A DNA stretch of 64,000 bases from Hirundichthys speculiger. Lineage: Eukaryota; Chordata; Actinopteri; Beloniformes; Exocoetidae. Shown here in pieces: positions 1 through 10,502 of the stretch (position 1 is the first letter of the stretch; each line of letters begins with the position of its first letter). The stretch lies in the NCBI GenBank assembly GCA_018398805.1, contig JAGFBZ010001567.1, forward strand, positions 1 to 64,000. The letters run 5' to 3'. The notes beneath the pieces were generated by a model. It did not search any database, had not been told where the DNA came from, and saw only the letters and a program-made list of their open reading frames with translations. Position numbers and translations under genes: made by a program.

Positions 1-313
1 CAGAAAAGTCATTGATGGTTTTTTATTCATTTTTCTCCTGAACACTAAAACCAAGTTGCTTTATTTTTCCTCCTCCTGTGTACTGAAACTGTTGTGGAAA
101 AAATAAGATCCGATCTCGATGAGAAAATCAGAATAGAATTTATTAAAGAGAAAAGAAACAAAAATACAAAAGTCTTATGTGCACATAAGGAGAGCTGTCA
201 GTCAGCATTACAGAGAAAACTGAATCTCTGTCAGACAGAGATGAGGGTTTTCTTTTATACAAGACAAAAGGTGTTGATTCTTCTACAGGTGTTTGCATAC
301 AGAGTGGATCACA

Positions 314-398
314 GCAGGTAGCGGTGAGGACAAAGGGACATTTGTCCCACTACCTGCTGTCTGTTTTAAGACAAAGGGACATTTGTCTTAAAACAGAC
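314..398. repeat. Two adjacent hairpins sharing one core
   Basis: Two consecutive inverted repeats share the core GACAAAGGGACATTTGTC. The first (about 314-359) has outer arms AGCAGGTAG/CTACCTGCT and an inner 7-bp stem. The second (359-398) has perfect 17-bp arms around the 6-nt loop GGGACA. The perfect pairing is seen directly. No function is recognised; a small foldback element or a palindrome-forming duplication are both possible. Confidence 0.8.
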
Positions 399-845
399 TG
401 ATTGGATTTAGGGACGTTATACAGTTTCTTGACCAAGAAGTTATTTACTTGATGCTGATTGAATTAATGTTTATTCAGAATCACAGCTGACCTCCGTGCT
501 TGACTTTTGTAAAACACATTTGGTCTTTATTGATTATGATGTGTATTGGTCTTGTTAAATAAGACAAATCACTTTTAAACATATTGTTAGAGACAAATAA
601 AATGAACAAAATTACAGGATGAATAAACCAAATAAAAATTTCCTCCACAAAACCCCCCCCCACACAGCAAAGACATCCGGAACGGACCCATGAAACACTT
701 GCACTCAGTGCCGGATCCTCTTTGGAGCCGGATCGTGGACCTGCTGGTTCCACGCTGCGTCTGGTCCACATCTGCTATTAAAACCTTACCTCTGCGGCGG
801 GTCCACTCAGAACCCTGAAGTCCGCTGAGGAACCAACAAACTGAC

Positions 846-920
846 TGGACAAACTGATAAATCCAGGTGTGTCTGAGTAGCTACAATGGTCAGACACACC
901 TGGATTAACCAGTTTGTCCA
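846..920. repeat. 75-bp foldback inverted repeat
   Basis: Arms of 31 bp (846-876 and 890-920) pair with about three mismatches around a 13-nt loop. Both arms begin TGGACAAACTG when read inward. No flanking target duplication is obvious. It may be a tiny foldback or MITE remnant. Confidence 0.75.
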
Positions 921-1141
921 ATAATAACAGGTATTGATGCTAAATGAATGTAGAGTAGCATAGCCAACATAGGCTACTGAACAAAAACAGAATAACCTTT
1001 AACTACTCGGTTTGTTTTTTGGTTTTTCCACTTCCTGCTAGAGCGCCCCCTGAGGGCTGAAGAAACATTCATAGAAAAGCTGCATCTCTGTATAAACCTC
1101 ATGGTTTAAAGCAGTGGGACAAAAGTAGCGGCTAGTGGTCC

Positions 1142-1278
1142 GGTCTGGACCAGAAGTCAACATCTGTGACGGTGTGGAGGTGCACCAGATATATTCTGGT
1201 CTGGATCAGAAGTCAACATCTGCGACGGTGTGGAGGTGCACCAGATTTATTCTGGTCTGGACCAGAAGTCAACATCTG
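1142..1278 (+). repeat. 56-bp tandem duplication, about 2.4 copies
   Basis: Units start at 1142, 1198 and 1254 with GGTCTGGACC or GGTCTGGATC and differ by only a few bases. The third unit is partial. The 78-residue open frame crossing it has no recognisable domain. Confidence 0.85.
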
Positions 1279-1579
1279 CACCCGTGCTACTGATGATCTG
1301 GATACGTATGATGAAGAGGCCTTTATTGCTTACTGCACAGTTTTGTTGAGAGCACTTCACAGAACGAAGACAGCACTTGTTCAAGTCATCGATGACCATT
1401 AAGAAGCTCAGATGGAAGAAAACGCTTGACTTTTGTTATTTGAGATGTAAGTGCTGCCACTGACTGCAGTCTCCTCCTGCATCATTTAAAGTCCTGCTTC
1501 AGGATAAACGGCTGAGTTGTCAGGTTTTTACTCGTCTGTCTCCCTGAACGTCTTCCTTCTTACTAACGTTCGTCCTCCA

Positions 1580-2040
1580 GGTGTGTCCCAGGGATCAGTC
1601 CTGGGTCCCCTTTTCTTCTCCACATATGGGCAGCTGATGGAAGATGTTTAATGTTTTAATGTTCTTTCAGACCTGTTGTTTATCATCAAAGTCTATATAA
1701 AGAACTGCTAGAAATAGAGATCAGTTTTTATGCTCAAAACAAACATATTCACATGATTTTTTTCTTTTTACATCTTAGTAGATGTCTAAAATCCCGTCTT
1801 TTCTGTTACCTTGTGTTTACTCATTCCTTGACTGTCGTGATGCAGTCGTCATAGATTATCAGGGATCCCTTCAGCATCTCCAGTTGGTTCAAAACGCTGC
1901 CACCAGACTCTAAACTGGGCCACGTGTTCCCAGAAATAGGTCCCTCTCAGATTATTTATTGATTTCAAAATCTCATTTCTCACCTTCCAAGCCTTAAATG
2001 GCCTCAATAGATCTCAGACTTGTTGCCCCCCCCCGACCAC
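1580..2040 (+). mobile_element. Decayed LINE (L2/CR1-like) fragment, plus strand
   Basis: At 1580-1630 the plus strand reads GVSQGSVLGPLFFSTYG, matching the reverse transcriptase motif usually seen as G-x-P-Q-G-S-x-L-G-P in LINEs. At 1877-1915 it reads LQLVQNAATRL, followed by a degraded stretch resembling the C-terminal region of fish L2-type LINE polyproteins. The pieces lie in different frames with stops between them, so this is a dead copy. Family placement is from recall of the motif and should be treated as L2/CR1-clade only. Confidence 0.6.
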
Positions 2041-2409
2041 CTGCCTGCTAACCATCCCCCGGTTTGTGACAATCAGAGACCAGTTCATCTCCATCACAGC
2101 CTCCACTGAAGTCTCCAGCTGGTTTCAGATCTCTACTTACACCTTCCCTCCTCCCGATGGCGTCTACATCAGCTCAGATATCATAAACAGCATCAGATGT
2201 TCCCGTGTTGGTCCTGTCACCCTCCTTAGGACCCGGTTGTCTCACTGAAATAACAATGATGATTATAGCTGTTGTTAACTGAGCCGGCGCCACGTGGACT
2301 GGACTCTATTCAGGCTGTTCACCTCAGGCTTCTACTGCAGCGCTGAGACGGATCATCCAGGGTTACTGAGCGTGAACAAGAAGGAAGGGAGGATGCAGAA
2401 GCTCATTCA
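2041..2409. other. Unassigned DNA before the telomere-like array
   Basis: No gene or repeat recognised. A 60-residue open frame at 2066-2248 has no domain and is not supported. Confidence 0.4.
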
Positions 2410-3633
2410 GGGTTAGGGGTTAGGGTTAGGGGTTAGGGTTAGGGTTAGGGTTAGGGGTTAGGGGTTAGGGATTAGGGTTAGGGGTTAGGGATTGGGTTTA
2501 GGAGTTAGGGTTAGGGTTAGGATTTGGGTTATGGTTTAGGGTTTGGGGTTAGGGTTAGGGTTAGGGGTTAGGGGTTTTAGGGGTTAGGGTTAGGGTTAGG
2601 GGTTAGGGGTTAGGGTTAGGGTTAGGGTTAGGGTTAGGGTTAGGGTTAGGGTAGTTAGGTTAGGGTTAGGTTTAGGGTTAGGGATTGGGTTAGGGGGTAG
2701 GGTTAGGGTTAGGGTCAGGGTTAGGGGTTAGGGTTTAGGGGTTAGGGGGGGTTAGGGGGTAGGTTAGGAGTTAGGGTCAGGGTTAGGGGTTAGGGTTAGA
2801 GGTTAGGAGTTAGGGGTTAGGGTTAGGGGTTAGGGGTTAGGGGTTAGGGTTAGGGTTAGGGTTAGGGGTTAGGGGGTTAGGGGTTAGGGGTTAGGGTTAG
2901 GGGGTTTAGGGGTTAGGGGTTAGGGTCAGGGTTAGGGTTGGGGTTAGGGGGGGTTAGGGTTAGGGGGTTAGGGGGTTAGGGGTTAGGGTTAGGGGTTAGG
3001 GTTAGGGTTCAGGGTTAGGGGGTAGGGTTAGGGGTTAGGGTTAGGGGGTTAGGGGGTTAGGGGTTAGGGTTAGGGGTTAGGGTTAGGGAGGGTTAGGGTT
3101 AGGGTTAGGGGGGTTGGGGTTAGGGGTTAGGGGTTAGGGTTAGGGGCAGGGTTAGGGTTAGGTTAGGGTTAGGGTCAGGGTTAGGGTTAGGGGGGTTAGG
3201 GGTTAGGGTTAGGGATTGGGGTTAGGGGTTAGGGGTTAGGGTCAGGGTTAGGGGGTAGGGTTAGGGGTTAGGGTTAGGGGTTAGGGTCAGGGTTAGGGAT
3301 TGGGGTTAGGGGTTAGGGTTAGGGTTAGGGGTTTAGGGTTTTAGGGTCAGGGTTAGGGATTGGGGTTAGGGGTTAGGGGTTAGGGTTAGGGGTTAGGGTC
3401 AGGGTTAGGGGTTAGGGTTAGGGGTTAGGGTCAGGGTTAGGGGTTAGGGGTTAGGGTCAGGGTTAGGGATTGGGGTTAGGGGTTAGGGGTTAGGGTTAGG
3501 GGTTAGGGTCAGGGTCAGGGGGTAGGGTTAGGGGTTAGGGTTAGGAGTTAGGGTCAGGGTTAGGGATTGGGGTTAGGGGTTAGGGTCAGGGTTAGGGGTT
3601 AGGGTTAGGGGGTTAGGGGTTAGGGGTTAGGGT
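2410..3633 (+). repeat. Interstitial telomere-like array (degenerate TTAGGG)
   Basis: About 1.2 kb of TTAGGG and one-base-expanded variants TTAGGGG, with interspersed TCAGGG, TTGGGG, GATTGGGG and TTTAGGG units. The vertebrate telomere repeat is TTAGGG. Heterogeneous units and unique DNA on both sides show this is internal, not an active end. The G-rich strand is the plus strand throughout. Subtelomeric origin, end fusion or repair insertion are all possible. Confidence 0.93.
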
Positions 3634-5111
3634 CACCTGGACCACAGACTGGACTATAGATCCAACGCTGACTCTGCCTCCAGGGAAAACCTCTCCAGGA
3701 AGCTCCGGTCCTTCAGCGTTGGCAGCATGTGTTTAGTCAGTCTGTCTGTGGTGGAGGGTTCAGTTTTATCTGCTCTGGAGTCCCTGGAGACGTTCTTGGA
3801 CGGAGGAACGCTGCAGAAAACTCCACATCCTCTGTCTCTCCTCGGTCTTCAGGTTCACTGCAGCATAATCTTGTGAAAAGTTACTCTGTATTAGCGACTG
3901 AGAACATGATTTCCCTCTGGAGACCACTGAGGCTGGCGTGAATCAGTCCCGAGTGTCCGCCGTCCCAGAGTGGACGCTGAGGACACAGCTCAGTAGGACA
4001 GACTCTGGATGTGAACCACGCTGGTTTCACTGTGCTGTGAGTTGCTCGTTTGTGAACAAAGTCTGGCACCTCAGGCTGTTGAGAAATCTTTTATAACAAT
4101 CCCACACCACACATGTCTCAAGGCAGCGCACTCAAATGTTAACTCAACGGCCGTAGCTTAATTTGTTGCTAAGTAACAGGCATAATGAACAAGAGTAATT
4201 AGGCATGTCAAGAATCAAAGCAGAAAGTACACCCTCTTCTTCTTTAAACTTCTGTAATGATCTAAACAACTTACAGCAAACATGAACCAGTCTGACACGT
4301 CTGACAAGCATCTCCTTCAGTGTTGTTTTGTGTTTTAAAGTTAGCGTGTGCGCTAACGTCTCCTGGACCGTGATGGACCGTGAAGTTTCCCCTTCTCTGA
4401 ATTCTCACTCTAAGGCTCGAACATACTGTGTACGTTTAATTTTAAATGGCAGTTAAATAATTGAAAGTGAACTTTAGTGATTCCTTTGATGCCGTTTGTT
4501 TCTGGTGGCGTCCCAGCGGAGAGCATCTGGCGTGTTATCTCCCAGTCTTTAATCACCAGGCGGCGTGAACGGATGACGGGGGCAGAAGGCTTAGAGCAGA
4601 CGAAATGCTCTGACGCTTCACTTTCTTTGTTCGCCTGCTCGGGACTGAAGCTTTTTCCGTTTCAGGGATGAGCTCTCCAGCTGCGTCACGAGACTCAACC
4701 GACCGTCGGACCTGCAGAACCCAAATGCAGAAAGGTGTCGGACCGGTTGTTTTGAACAAGCGTCTTCCAGGAAACGGATCCCTGCATGATTTAAGGGGAA
4801 GCCTGGTTTTAGAGCTGTCAGTTTTGAAGCCTCCGTGTCAGATGCCGTGGTTGTTAAACTTGTGTCATTAAAAGAATAAAAAAATCAATCGTAGCTGCCT
4901 CTGCACACCTGGAAACAGGAGAGTCAGCAGTAATCAGCGCGAACACCTGAATGTAGAGTTTAGAGTCAGAAACATAGATGATGACAAAATACTCTTCCTA
5001 CCACAACGCTTTGATTTCAGTATTTGGTTCTCTGTGAACTGGTACCGCATCTAAATGTTCTGGACATGTTTGTCTGAAGATGTTCCAGGTGGAGATAAAA
5101 GTCCTGTTGTG
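3634..5111. other. Unassigned DNA
   Basis: Mixed-composition sequence with several open frames of about 60-70 codons on both strands. None has a recognisable domain or splice structure I could support. Confidence 0.4.
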
Positions 5112-5600
5112 TTCAGTCCGATACAGCCCAGTCAGGTCCAGCCCAGTCTGATCCAGCCCAGTCTGATCCAGCCCGGTCCGGTCCAGCCCAGTCTGGTCCA
5201 GCCCAGTCTGGTCCAGTCCAGTCTGGTCCAGCCCAGTCCGGTCCAGCCCAGTCTGATCCAGCCCAGTCTGATTCAGTCCAGTCTGGTCCAGTCCAGTCTG
5301 GTCCAGCCCAGTCCGGTCCAGCCCAGTCTGATCCAGGCCAGTCTGATCCAGCCCAGTCTGGTCCAGCCCAGTCTGGTCCAGCCCAGTCTGATCCAGGCCA
5401 GTCTGATCCAGCCCAGTCTGGTCCAGCCCAGTCTGATCCAGGCCAGTCTGATCCAGCCCAGTCTGGTCCAGCCCAGTCTGATCCAGCCCAGTCTGATCCA
5501 GCCCAGTCTGGTCCAGTCCAGTCTGTTCCAGTCCAGTCTGATCCAGCCCAGTCCGGTCCAGCCCAGTCTGGTCCAGCCCAGTCCAGTCCAGCCCAGTCTG
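5112..5600 (+). repeat. 15-bp minisatellite (CCAGCCCAGTCTGGT type)
   Basis: About 32 units alternate CCAGCCCAGTCTGGT, CCAGCCCAGTCTGAT, CCAGTCCAGTCTGGT and similar. The 15-bp period is divisible by three, so frames stay open on both strands (about 180-207 residues). This is a property of the repeat, not a gene. Confidence 0.95.
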
Positions 5601-5785
5601 TTCTGCCGTTACGTCCACCACGCTGAAGCATCCCTGAACGCGCCGCCATCATGTCTAGTTTAAATGGACCATGTTGAGTTCAAGGACCAGAAAATCAAGG
5701 AGAGTGGATCAGAACTGAGAATAAAACAGCACCGGTAGATAGACAGAAGGGGGGGGGGGGTGTTAAACAGACGTGTACGGGCGCT

Positions 5786-5855
5786 ACACTAATACACTAA
5801 TACACTAATACACTAATACACTAATACACTAATACACTAATACACTGATACACTG
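5786..5855 (+). repeat. 8-bp tandem repeat (ACACTAAT)n
   Basis: Nearly perfect ACACTAAT repeats, about nine copies, with a final ACACTGAT variant. A run of 12 G lies just upstream at 5749-5760. Confidence 0.9.
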
Positions 5856-6243
5856 AGCTCAGGAGTCAAGTCAACAGTCTGTAGCGGATGTGAGTAATAA
5901 AATAAAAGGATCATCAGCATGGAAAGAGGTGTTTATGAATTATTTACAGGTTGGAAGGATTTACAGGATCTGACTTCGCTGAGGCCCGACTTCCTCTCCA
6001 TCTCCTCATCTACTCATCCCATCCTCCCCAGTTTGACCCACAGACCGTCCAGTAGATCTATGTTTGCACCGCTGCTTTCATCTTTTTATGGTCTCTTTAT
6101 GACTTCCTAATCATTCTTTTGTCTTCATCATCATCATCTCATCTCATTCTTCATCAGTCTGTTTATACTTTACCTGTTTGTTTTTTTACAAGTCTCAACA
6201 TCCTTTTTGATCTTACTTTTTCCATTGCCTCTGCCTAATGGGT
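5856..6243. other. Unassigned DNA
   Basis: T-rich and CT-rich sequence with an ATC-rich stretch near 6125-6150. No feature supported. Confidence 0.4.
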
Positions 6244-6476
6244 TGGGGTTAAGGGTCTGGGGTTAAGGGTTTTAGGTCTGGGGTTAAGGGTTTTAGGTCT
6301 GGGGTTAAGGGTTTTAGGTCTGGGGTTAGGGGTTTTAGGTCTGGGGTTAAGGGTTTTAGGTCTGGGGTTAAGGGTTTTAGGTCTGGGGTTAGGGGTTTTA
6401 GGTCTGGGGTTAAGGGTTTTAGGTCTGGGGTTAAGGGTTTTAGGTCTGGGGTTAGGGGTTTTAGGTCTGGGGTTAA
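6244..6476 (+). repeat. 21-bp TTAAGGG-like minisatellite, left block
   Basis: Tandem 21-bp units built from GGGGTTAAGGG or GGGGTTAGGGG followed by TTTTAGGTCT. The array stops at GGGGTTAA, where the LINE fragment begins, and resumes at 15466 with TAAGGG in the same register. The two blocks are therefore halves of one array with TAA duplicated at the join. The unit resembles a stretched telomere variant, and a TTAGGG array lies 2.6 kb upstream. Confidence 0.93.
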
Positions 6477-6934
6477 ATGGCCACAGGAAGAAAAGACCTC
6501 CTGTGACGTTCTGTGGTGGACCTCGGTGGTCTCAGTCTACGGCTGAAGGTGCTATGGCAGGTCTCCAGGGTGGCATGCAGGGGATGGGAGTTGTTGTTCC
6601 TGATGCTAAGGAGCTTCCTCAGCATCCTTTTCTCCGTCACCTCCACCAGAGACTCCAGTTCCACTCCCAGGACAGAACCTGCTTTCCTGATGAGTTTGCT
6701 AAGTCTGTTGGCGTCGGCTGCCTTCACCCTGGCCACCACCGAGTGGTAGAACGTCTGCAGCATGGTTCTGCAGACGTTAAAGGATCTGAGTCTCCTGAGA
6801 AGATAAAGTCGACTCAGACCCTTCTTGTAAAGAACATGAGTGTTCTTTACCCAGTCCATTTTATTGTCGAGGTGGACGCCGAGGTATTTGTAGTCCTCCA
6901 CGATGTCCACCTCAGTGCTCCTGATGCTGACTGG
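6477..6934 (-). mobile_element. LINE RT fragment, 3' part (C-terminal domain)
   Basis: The minus strand encodes the region downstream of the LINE catalytic core: [11 protein letters not shown], then [10 protein letters not shown], then [11 protein letters not shown] and a terminal RRSFLPVAI. These are recurrent in fish L2/CR1/Rex1-like LINE proteins. The stretch [12 protein letters not shown] appears to lack about ten residues normally found between VVA and the next helix. The frame ends at VAI, where the TAA stop is made by the minisatellite junction, so the usual 3' UTR and tail are absent. It continues the fragment at 14618-15465, from which the LTR insertion separates it. Confidence 0.85.
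6931..6934. other. Target-site duplication CTGG, left copy
   Basis: CTGG directly abuts the left LTR end TGTTG. The same four bases follow the right LTR at 14618-14621. A 4-bp duplication is within the range for LTR retroelements and retroviruses. Confidence 0.85.
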
Positions 6935-7376
6935 TGTTGTGCAATAAGGCGTATAATGTGCTCGTTTAGTCCAAAAAGGGTTATTATCAACCGTCTTGAG
7001 GGGCAGTTGCTAATAACCAGAAATTTAATAAAATGAAACGGGGCACCACCTGATAAATCAGGAAAAAGGACTAAATGGCATAATCAGTCTCAAAATGGCT
7101 GTTGTTCGATGCGTGCCAGCCTGTGACCAGGTGTGGCGCTATCGAGCAACAGAGAAGATGTGAGTCCGAGCACAGACCTCTTCAACCAGCCAATGTTGCA
7201 AAACTGTATAAAATAACCACAGACAACTTCTCTCATTAGAATATCAGAATTTATTAACACAAATATTTAAAGGAACAAACACTTGAATTAAGATCCTGAT
7301 ATCTACTGGCTAAAAGATGACTAAAGCTAACAGAAGCAAATCAAACATTCAAAGGAAACCAGTGTGAACCTATATA

Positions 7377-7448
<72 letters not shown>

Positions 7449-8841
7449 TGTGTGGATGGGTATGAGAGGGGTGTTTAAGATGGCCGCCGGGTCTCGCGGT
7501 ATGGCGCCCAAGATGGCGGACGGAGTCACGTTGTGGTCCCGCCTTAACCAAGATGGCCGCCGACTCGCGCGATAGGCCGGCACAAGATGGTGGGCGAGAT
7601 CACGTGGTGTTCTCGCCCGAAGGTGTTAGTATGGAGACAGAGGAAAGGCAGAACACAGTCCACGAATAAAGGTGATTTCTAGCCCCCGCAGTGATCGCTC
7701 TGAGGATTTCCACAGGTCGAGGAGCCCGGAGCAACTCTGCACTTCTCTCCTGACTGTTGTTTGAAATCACAGCGCGACCAGCTGATGGCGAGGAAACACC
7801 GCGATCACGTGGACAGACACGCACCGGCGAGGACCGGTGGGCTCAATCGTAACCAGTAACTGGTGATTAAATGAGTAATTCTGTGACCAGCAACCGCGAC
7901 CCGTCGCTCTCACAGATACAGCAGTGTGGATCACTCCACAGAGCTGCTCTGGTTCTGAACCGAGAACGGCGAGCGGGGTTGCTGCCGGCAATGATACAGT
8001 GTATGGATTACGGCGGACCGACGGTCCGGTTCTAACATGTACAAACACAAGAAAACTGTATTGGTAAACAGCTAACTAAGCTCTGCCCAGAACACTAAAG
8101 CCTCTTACTTGTTCGCTCTGGGAAGCGATCGGTGGCGTTGAAGTGTCCGGGGAAAAGGTGATCGTGCTTTGGGGCGGCTTCGTCGGTCTTTCGTTTCACG
8201 CTCCGGGGGTGTTCCGGAGTGGCTCTGCTTCGTCCGGGCCTGGTTCCTCGGCTCCAGTGGGGGGTGCAGGCGGCGTGACCGATCCTCCGTTCAGGCGATT
8301 CTGCAGCAGCGTCTCCCGTCGGGTACCGTGCCTCTCTCACGCCGATGCGCGGGTCACTTCTGGTACGGGTATGGGGCGCGTCGACCGGTCTTTCTGTAGC
8401 CGGCGGCTGGCTGGCGCGTTACTGGGAGGCCTCGTGGTCGCTGGCTCGGGGCTGCGGCCAGGAAAGGTTTCCTTGAGTCAGGAGTGGAGTCCAGGAGAAG
8501 AGGAGAGGGGCCGGAGTGGAAGCGAGGGTGGAAGCAAGAGAGGTTTACGCTCCGCGGGTGGTCGCAGGAGCGGCTCGGCTTGTCCTGACTTTCGTGGGTG
8601 CAGGTCAGAGAGCGGAGAAGCAAGAGAGCGATCTCAGCGCGTTCACTCTGTTTTAAGTGGCGGGTCTGCGATCCGCCTCGTTTGGGGAACCCCGCTGAGA
8701 CTAGGGGCTCGCGGCCACTGAGAGGCCGTGACATCACGTTCACACCTAGGTGTGAACTTGCAAGGAGTGCTGGGGATTAGAGTTTTTTAAAGATTTCCTT
8801 TGTCTTTCTTTGTCTCTGTGATCACATGGTGTGGCCCAACA
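6935..8841 (-). mobile_element. 3' LTR of nested LTR retroelement
   Basis: A 1,907-bp copy bounded by TGTTG...CAACA, nearly identical to 12706-14617. Because gag and the primer-binding site read on the minus strand, this is the 3' LTR. It contains a TG microsatellite (about 7381-7447), a GC-rich CpG-rich half (about 7480-8720) and a minus-strand AATAAA at 7250-7255 that could serve as polyadenylation signal. Open frames inside it on both strands are repeated in the other LTR and have no recognised domain. Confidence 0.93.
7381..7447 (+). repeat. TG microsatellite in 3' LTR
   Basis: An essentially pure TG run. The matching run in the other LTR (13152-13217) is similar in length and interrupted by GTGGTG. 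Confidence 0.95.
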
Positions 8842-8850
8842 TCCCCCCTT
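8842..8850 (-). promoter_or_regulatory. Polypurine tract
   Basis: On the minus strand AAGGGGGGA lies immediately before the 3' LTR start TGTTGG. This is the position and composition expected of the plus-strand DNA priming site in LTR retroelements. Confidence 0.85.
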
Positions 8851-9440
8851 AGTTCCGAAGACTGGGATGCCGGTCGTAGTCTTTGGGACTACCCACGGGT
8901 CGAACAGTCCATGTGTCACACCGTCCGGTTTTGCCTGGGACTGGAAAAACTCAAAGTTCATTTTTAAAACAGTTCAAGAGGTTGGAGGCTTAGTATCTGG
9001 GCAGAGTAGAGGCAACGTCTGGGCAGAGACTTCATCAGACCTACTTATCTACGTGTGCTAATATCTACTTCAATAAACAGTGATATAAAACTGAAAAAAG
9101 GTGAAGAAGAAAAGGTTAGAGAAGCAGGTGAGTGGGTGTGTTCGATTCCAATGGTGTTCTGGAATTGACTGGTGTGATGTTTTGAGGTGCATGTGTGTCC
9201 TTCAAAACAAACCAACAAAAATAAATATGCGATTGAATAAAAATAAAAGTTCAATCCAGACTTGTGTCGTTGTCTGGTTTGCGATACCTGCTGGATTGAA
9301 AATGAAATGGTGTTAGGTGTTAATGCATGCAAATTGGGTGAGTTGAACATGCATCCACCACAAAGATACTCCACCCCCCTTCCAAGTGTGGAACTGGTTC
9401 CACTGCTGAGGGAGGAGGAGCGAGCACCATTACGGGCTAA
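8851..9440 (-). other. LTR-element internal noncoding region
   Basis: About 590 bp between the last internal frame and the polypurine tract. It is AT-richer than the gag region, and open frames here (for example 9045-9374 minus) have no recognised domain. It may be the remains of an env or accessory region. Confidence 0.5.
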
Positions 9441-10502
9441 TTAGTCAGGTTCGAGAGCTGACTCGGGGCAGGCGCCAGAGTCGACTGAGATAGTCACCAC
9501 TGGGTCTGGTGTCGGGCGAGGCTTCATAAAGGAGCCAAGTCTGGCTTGTAAATCTACAAGGTGGTTACATACTAGGCCAGTGACGAGGATCCAGAGGATC
9601 CTGAGAAGTAGGCCGAATGCGACCATACCGATGGCGTGTTCAGTGCAGGTCGGTTGTCCAGCGAGGGGGTTAGACACGACAGTGGGGGGGCCATCAGAGG
9701 TGCCCCTGGATGGGGGTTGCTGCTCGAGGGCATCGTCGCCAGCAGAATCATAACCCTGAGACGCGTTCATCGCCTCAATTTCTGCACTGCGGTGGTCATG
9801 CGGCGCCACAGCTTCTGCCACAGAGGTGTTAACCAGTCCTCCGCCTCCAGTTCTTTCCACCTGTGGATGGAACTGAGGGAATGTCACCCCCCTTCGCTGA
9901 CGTGGGGAGCAACTTTCCCTCCAGGTTGGAGAGCTAGAGGCGGAGCCAGGTGAGGCATAATTGGTGTGGGAGCATACCGCTAGCTGGTTCAGACTCCCCC
10001 TGCTGGCCTGTTGGGGTGCAATGAGCAGTACTGCAATCCCGGTATGCTGACGCGATTTTGGCCCCAGCCTATAATGGTTGGGTTCAGTTCTGGGGCAGGC
10101 ATACCCCCCCCCACCATCATGACCTCTGAGGATTATGTCTCGCCACACCCTCTTTGTGATGGGGGACTTGTCCTGCGTGAGGCTGATGATACTCACACTA
10201 CCGTGCTCCGTACGGGGAGGTTTGCCCAGGGAAAGTATAGCTCTGGTGACCTTGTTGACCATGGCGGATCCCAGGAGGTCAACTTCAGAACCTGGGTCCA
10301 GGAGGGTAAGAAGGTGGAAGTAGCTGCCAATACTGGCTGCGCCCTTATTAGGTCCCCTGCAGGTTACTTTGCCCAAGAACGTCAGCAAAGGGGTGCAACC
10401 TGTCATGGAAGGGACAGTGTTCACCATTGCGTGAACTCCCGGCTCTCTCTCCCATCCCACGAGGTAGACCTCAGTGGTTGTTGGGGAGATGACCCGGCCT
10501 AG
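9441..10502 (-). CDS. Retropepsin-like frame with C-terminal membrane helix, downstream of gag
   Basis: This frame follows the gag-like frame in phase, after a single TGA. Numbering from the GTG codon at 10460, residues 52-63 read TLLDPGSEVDLL, matching the retropepsin active-site pattern L-L-D-[ST]-G-[AS]-x-x-[DT]-L. The second motif residue is Pro instead of Thr/Ser, which probably harms catalysis. The matching region is short and the second half of a protease is not obvious. From about residue 160 the sequence is Pro/Ser/Gln-rich. Residues 276-298 (about 9635-9567) form a clear hydrophobic segment (AFGLLLRILWILVTGLV core) followed by a polar tail, like a membrane anchor. No reverse transcriptase or integrase follows. 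A pol deletion fusing protease to an env-like end would explain this; the env origin is inference. Confidence 0.6.
   Translation of the reverse strand, partial: LGRVISPTTTEVYLVGWEREPGVHAMVNTVPSMTGCTPLLTFLGKVTCRGPNKGAASIGSYFHLLTLLDPGSEVDLLGSAMVNKVTRAILSLGKPPRTEHGSVSIISLTQDKSPITKRVWRDIILRGHDGGGGYACPRTEPNHYRLGPKSRQHTGIAVLLIAPQQASRGSLNQLAVCSHTNYASPGSASSSPTWRESCSPRQRRGVTFPQFHPQVERTGGGGLVNTSVAEAVAPHDHRSAEIEAMNASQGYDSAGDDALEQQPPSRGTSDGPPTVVSNPLAGQPTCTEHAIGMVAFGLLLRILWILVTGLVCNHLVDLQARLGSFMKPRPTPDPVVTISVDSGACPESALEPD

Larger units (their letters stand above)
1..1141. other. Unassigned DNA with two hairpin regions
   Basis: No coding region can be supported. The short open frames lack recognisable domains and a composition suggestive of coding. 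The stretch holds the hairpins at 314-398 and 846-920, listed separately, and a short C run near 653-660. Confidence 0.5.

Noticed and set aside
2410..3633. Chromosome end
   Set aside because: Unique DNA continues for kilobases on both sides and units are degenerate.
7327..8961. Open frames repeated in both LTRs (about 60-190 codons on both strands)
   Set aside because: They occur in GC-rich LTR DNA on both strands, lengths differ between LTRs because of indels, and no domain was recognised.
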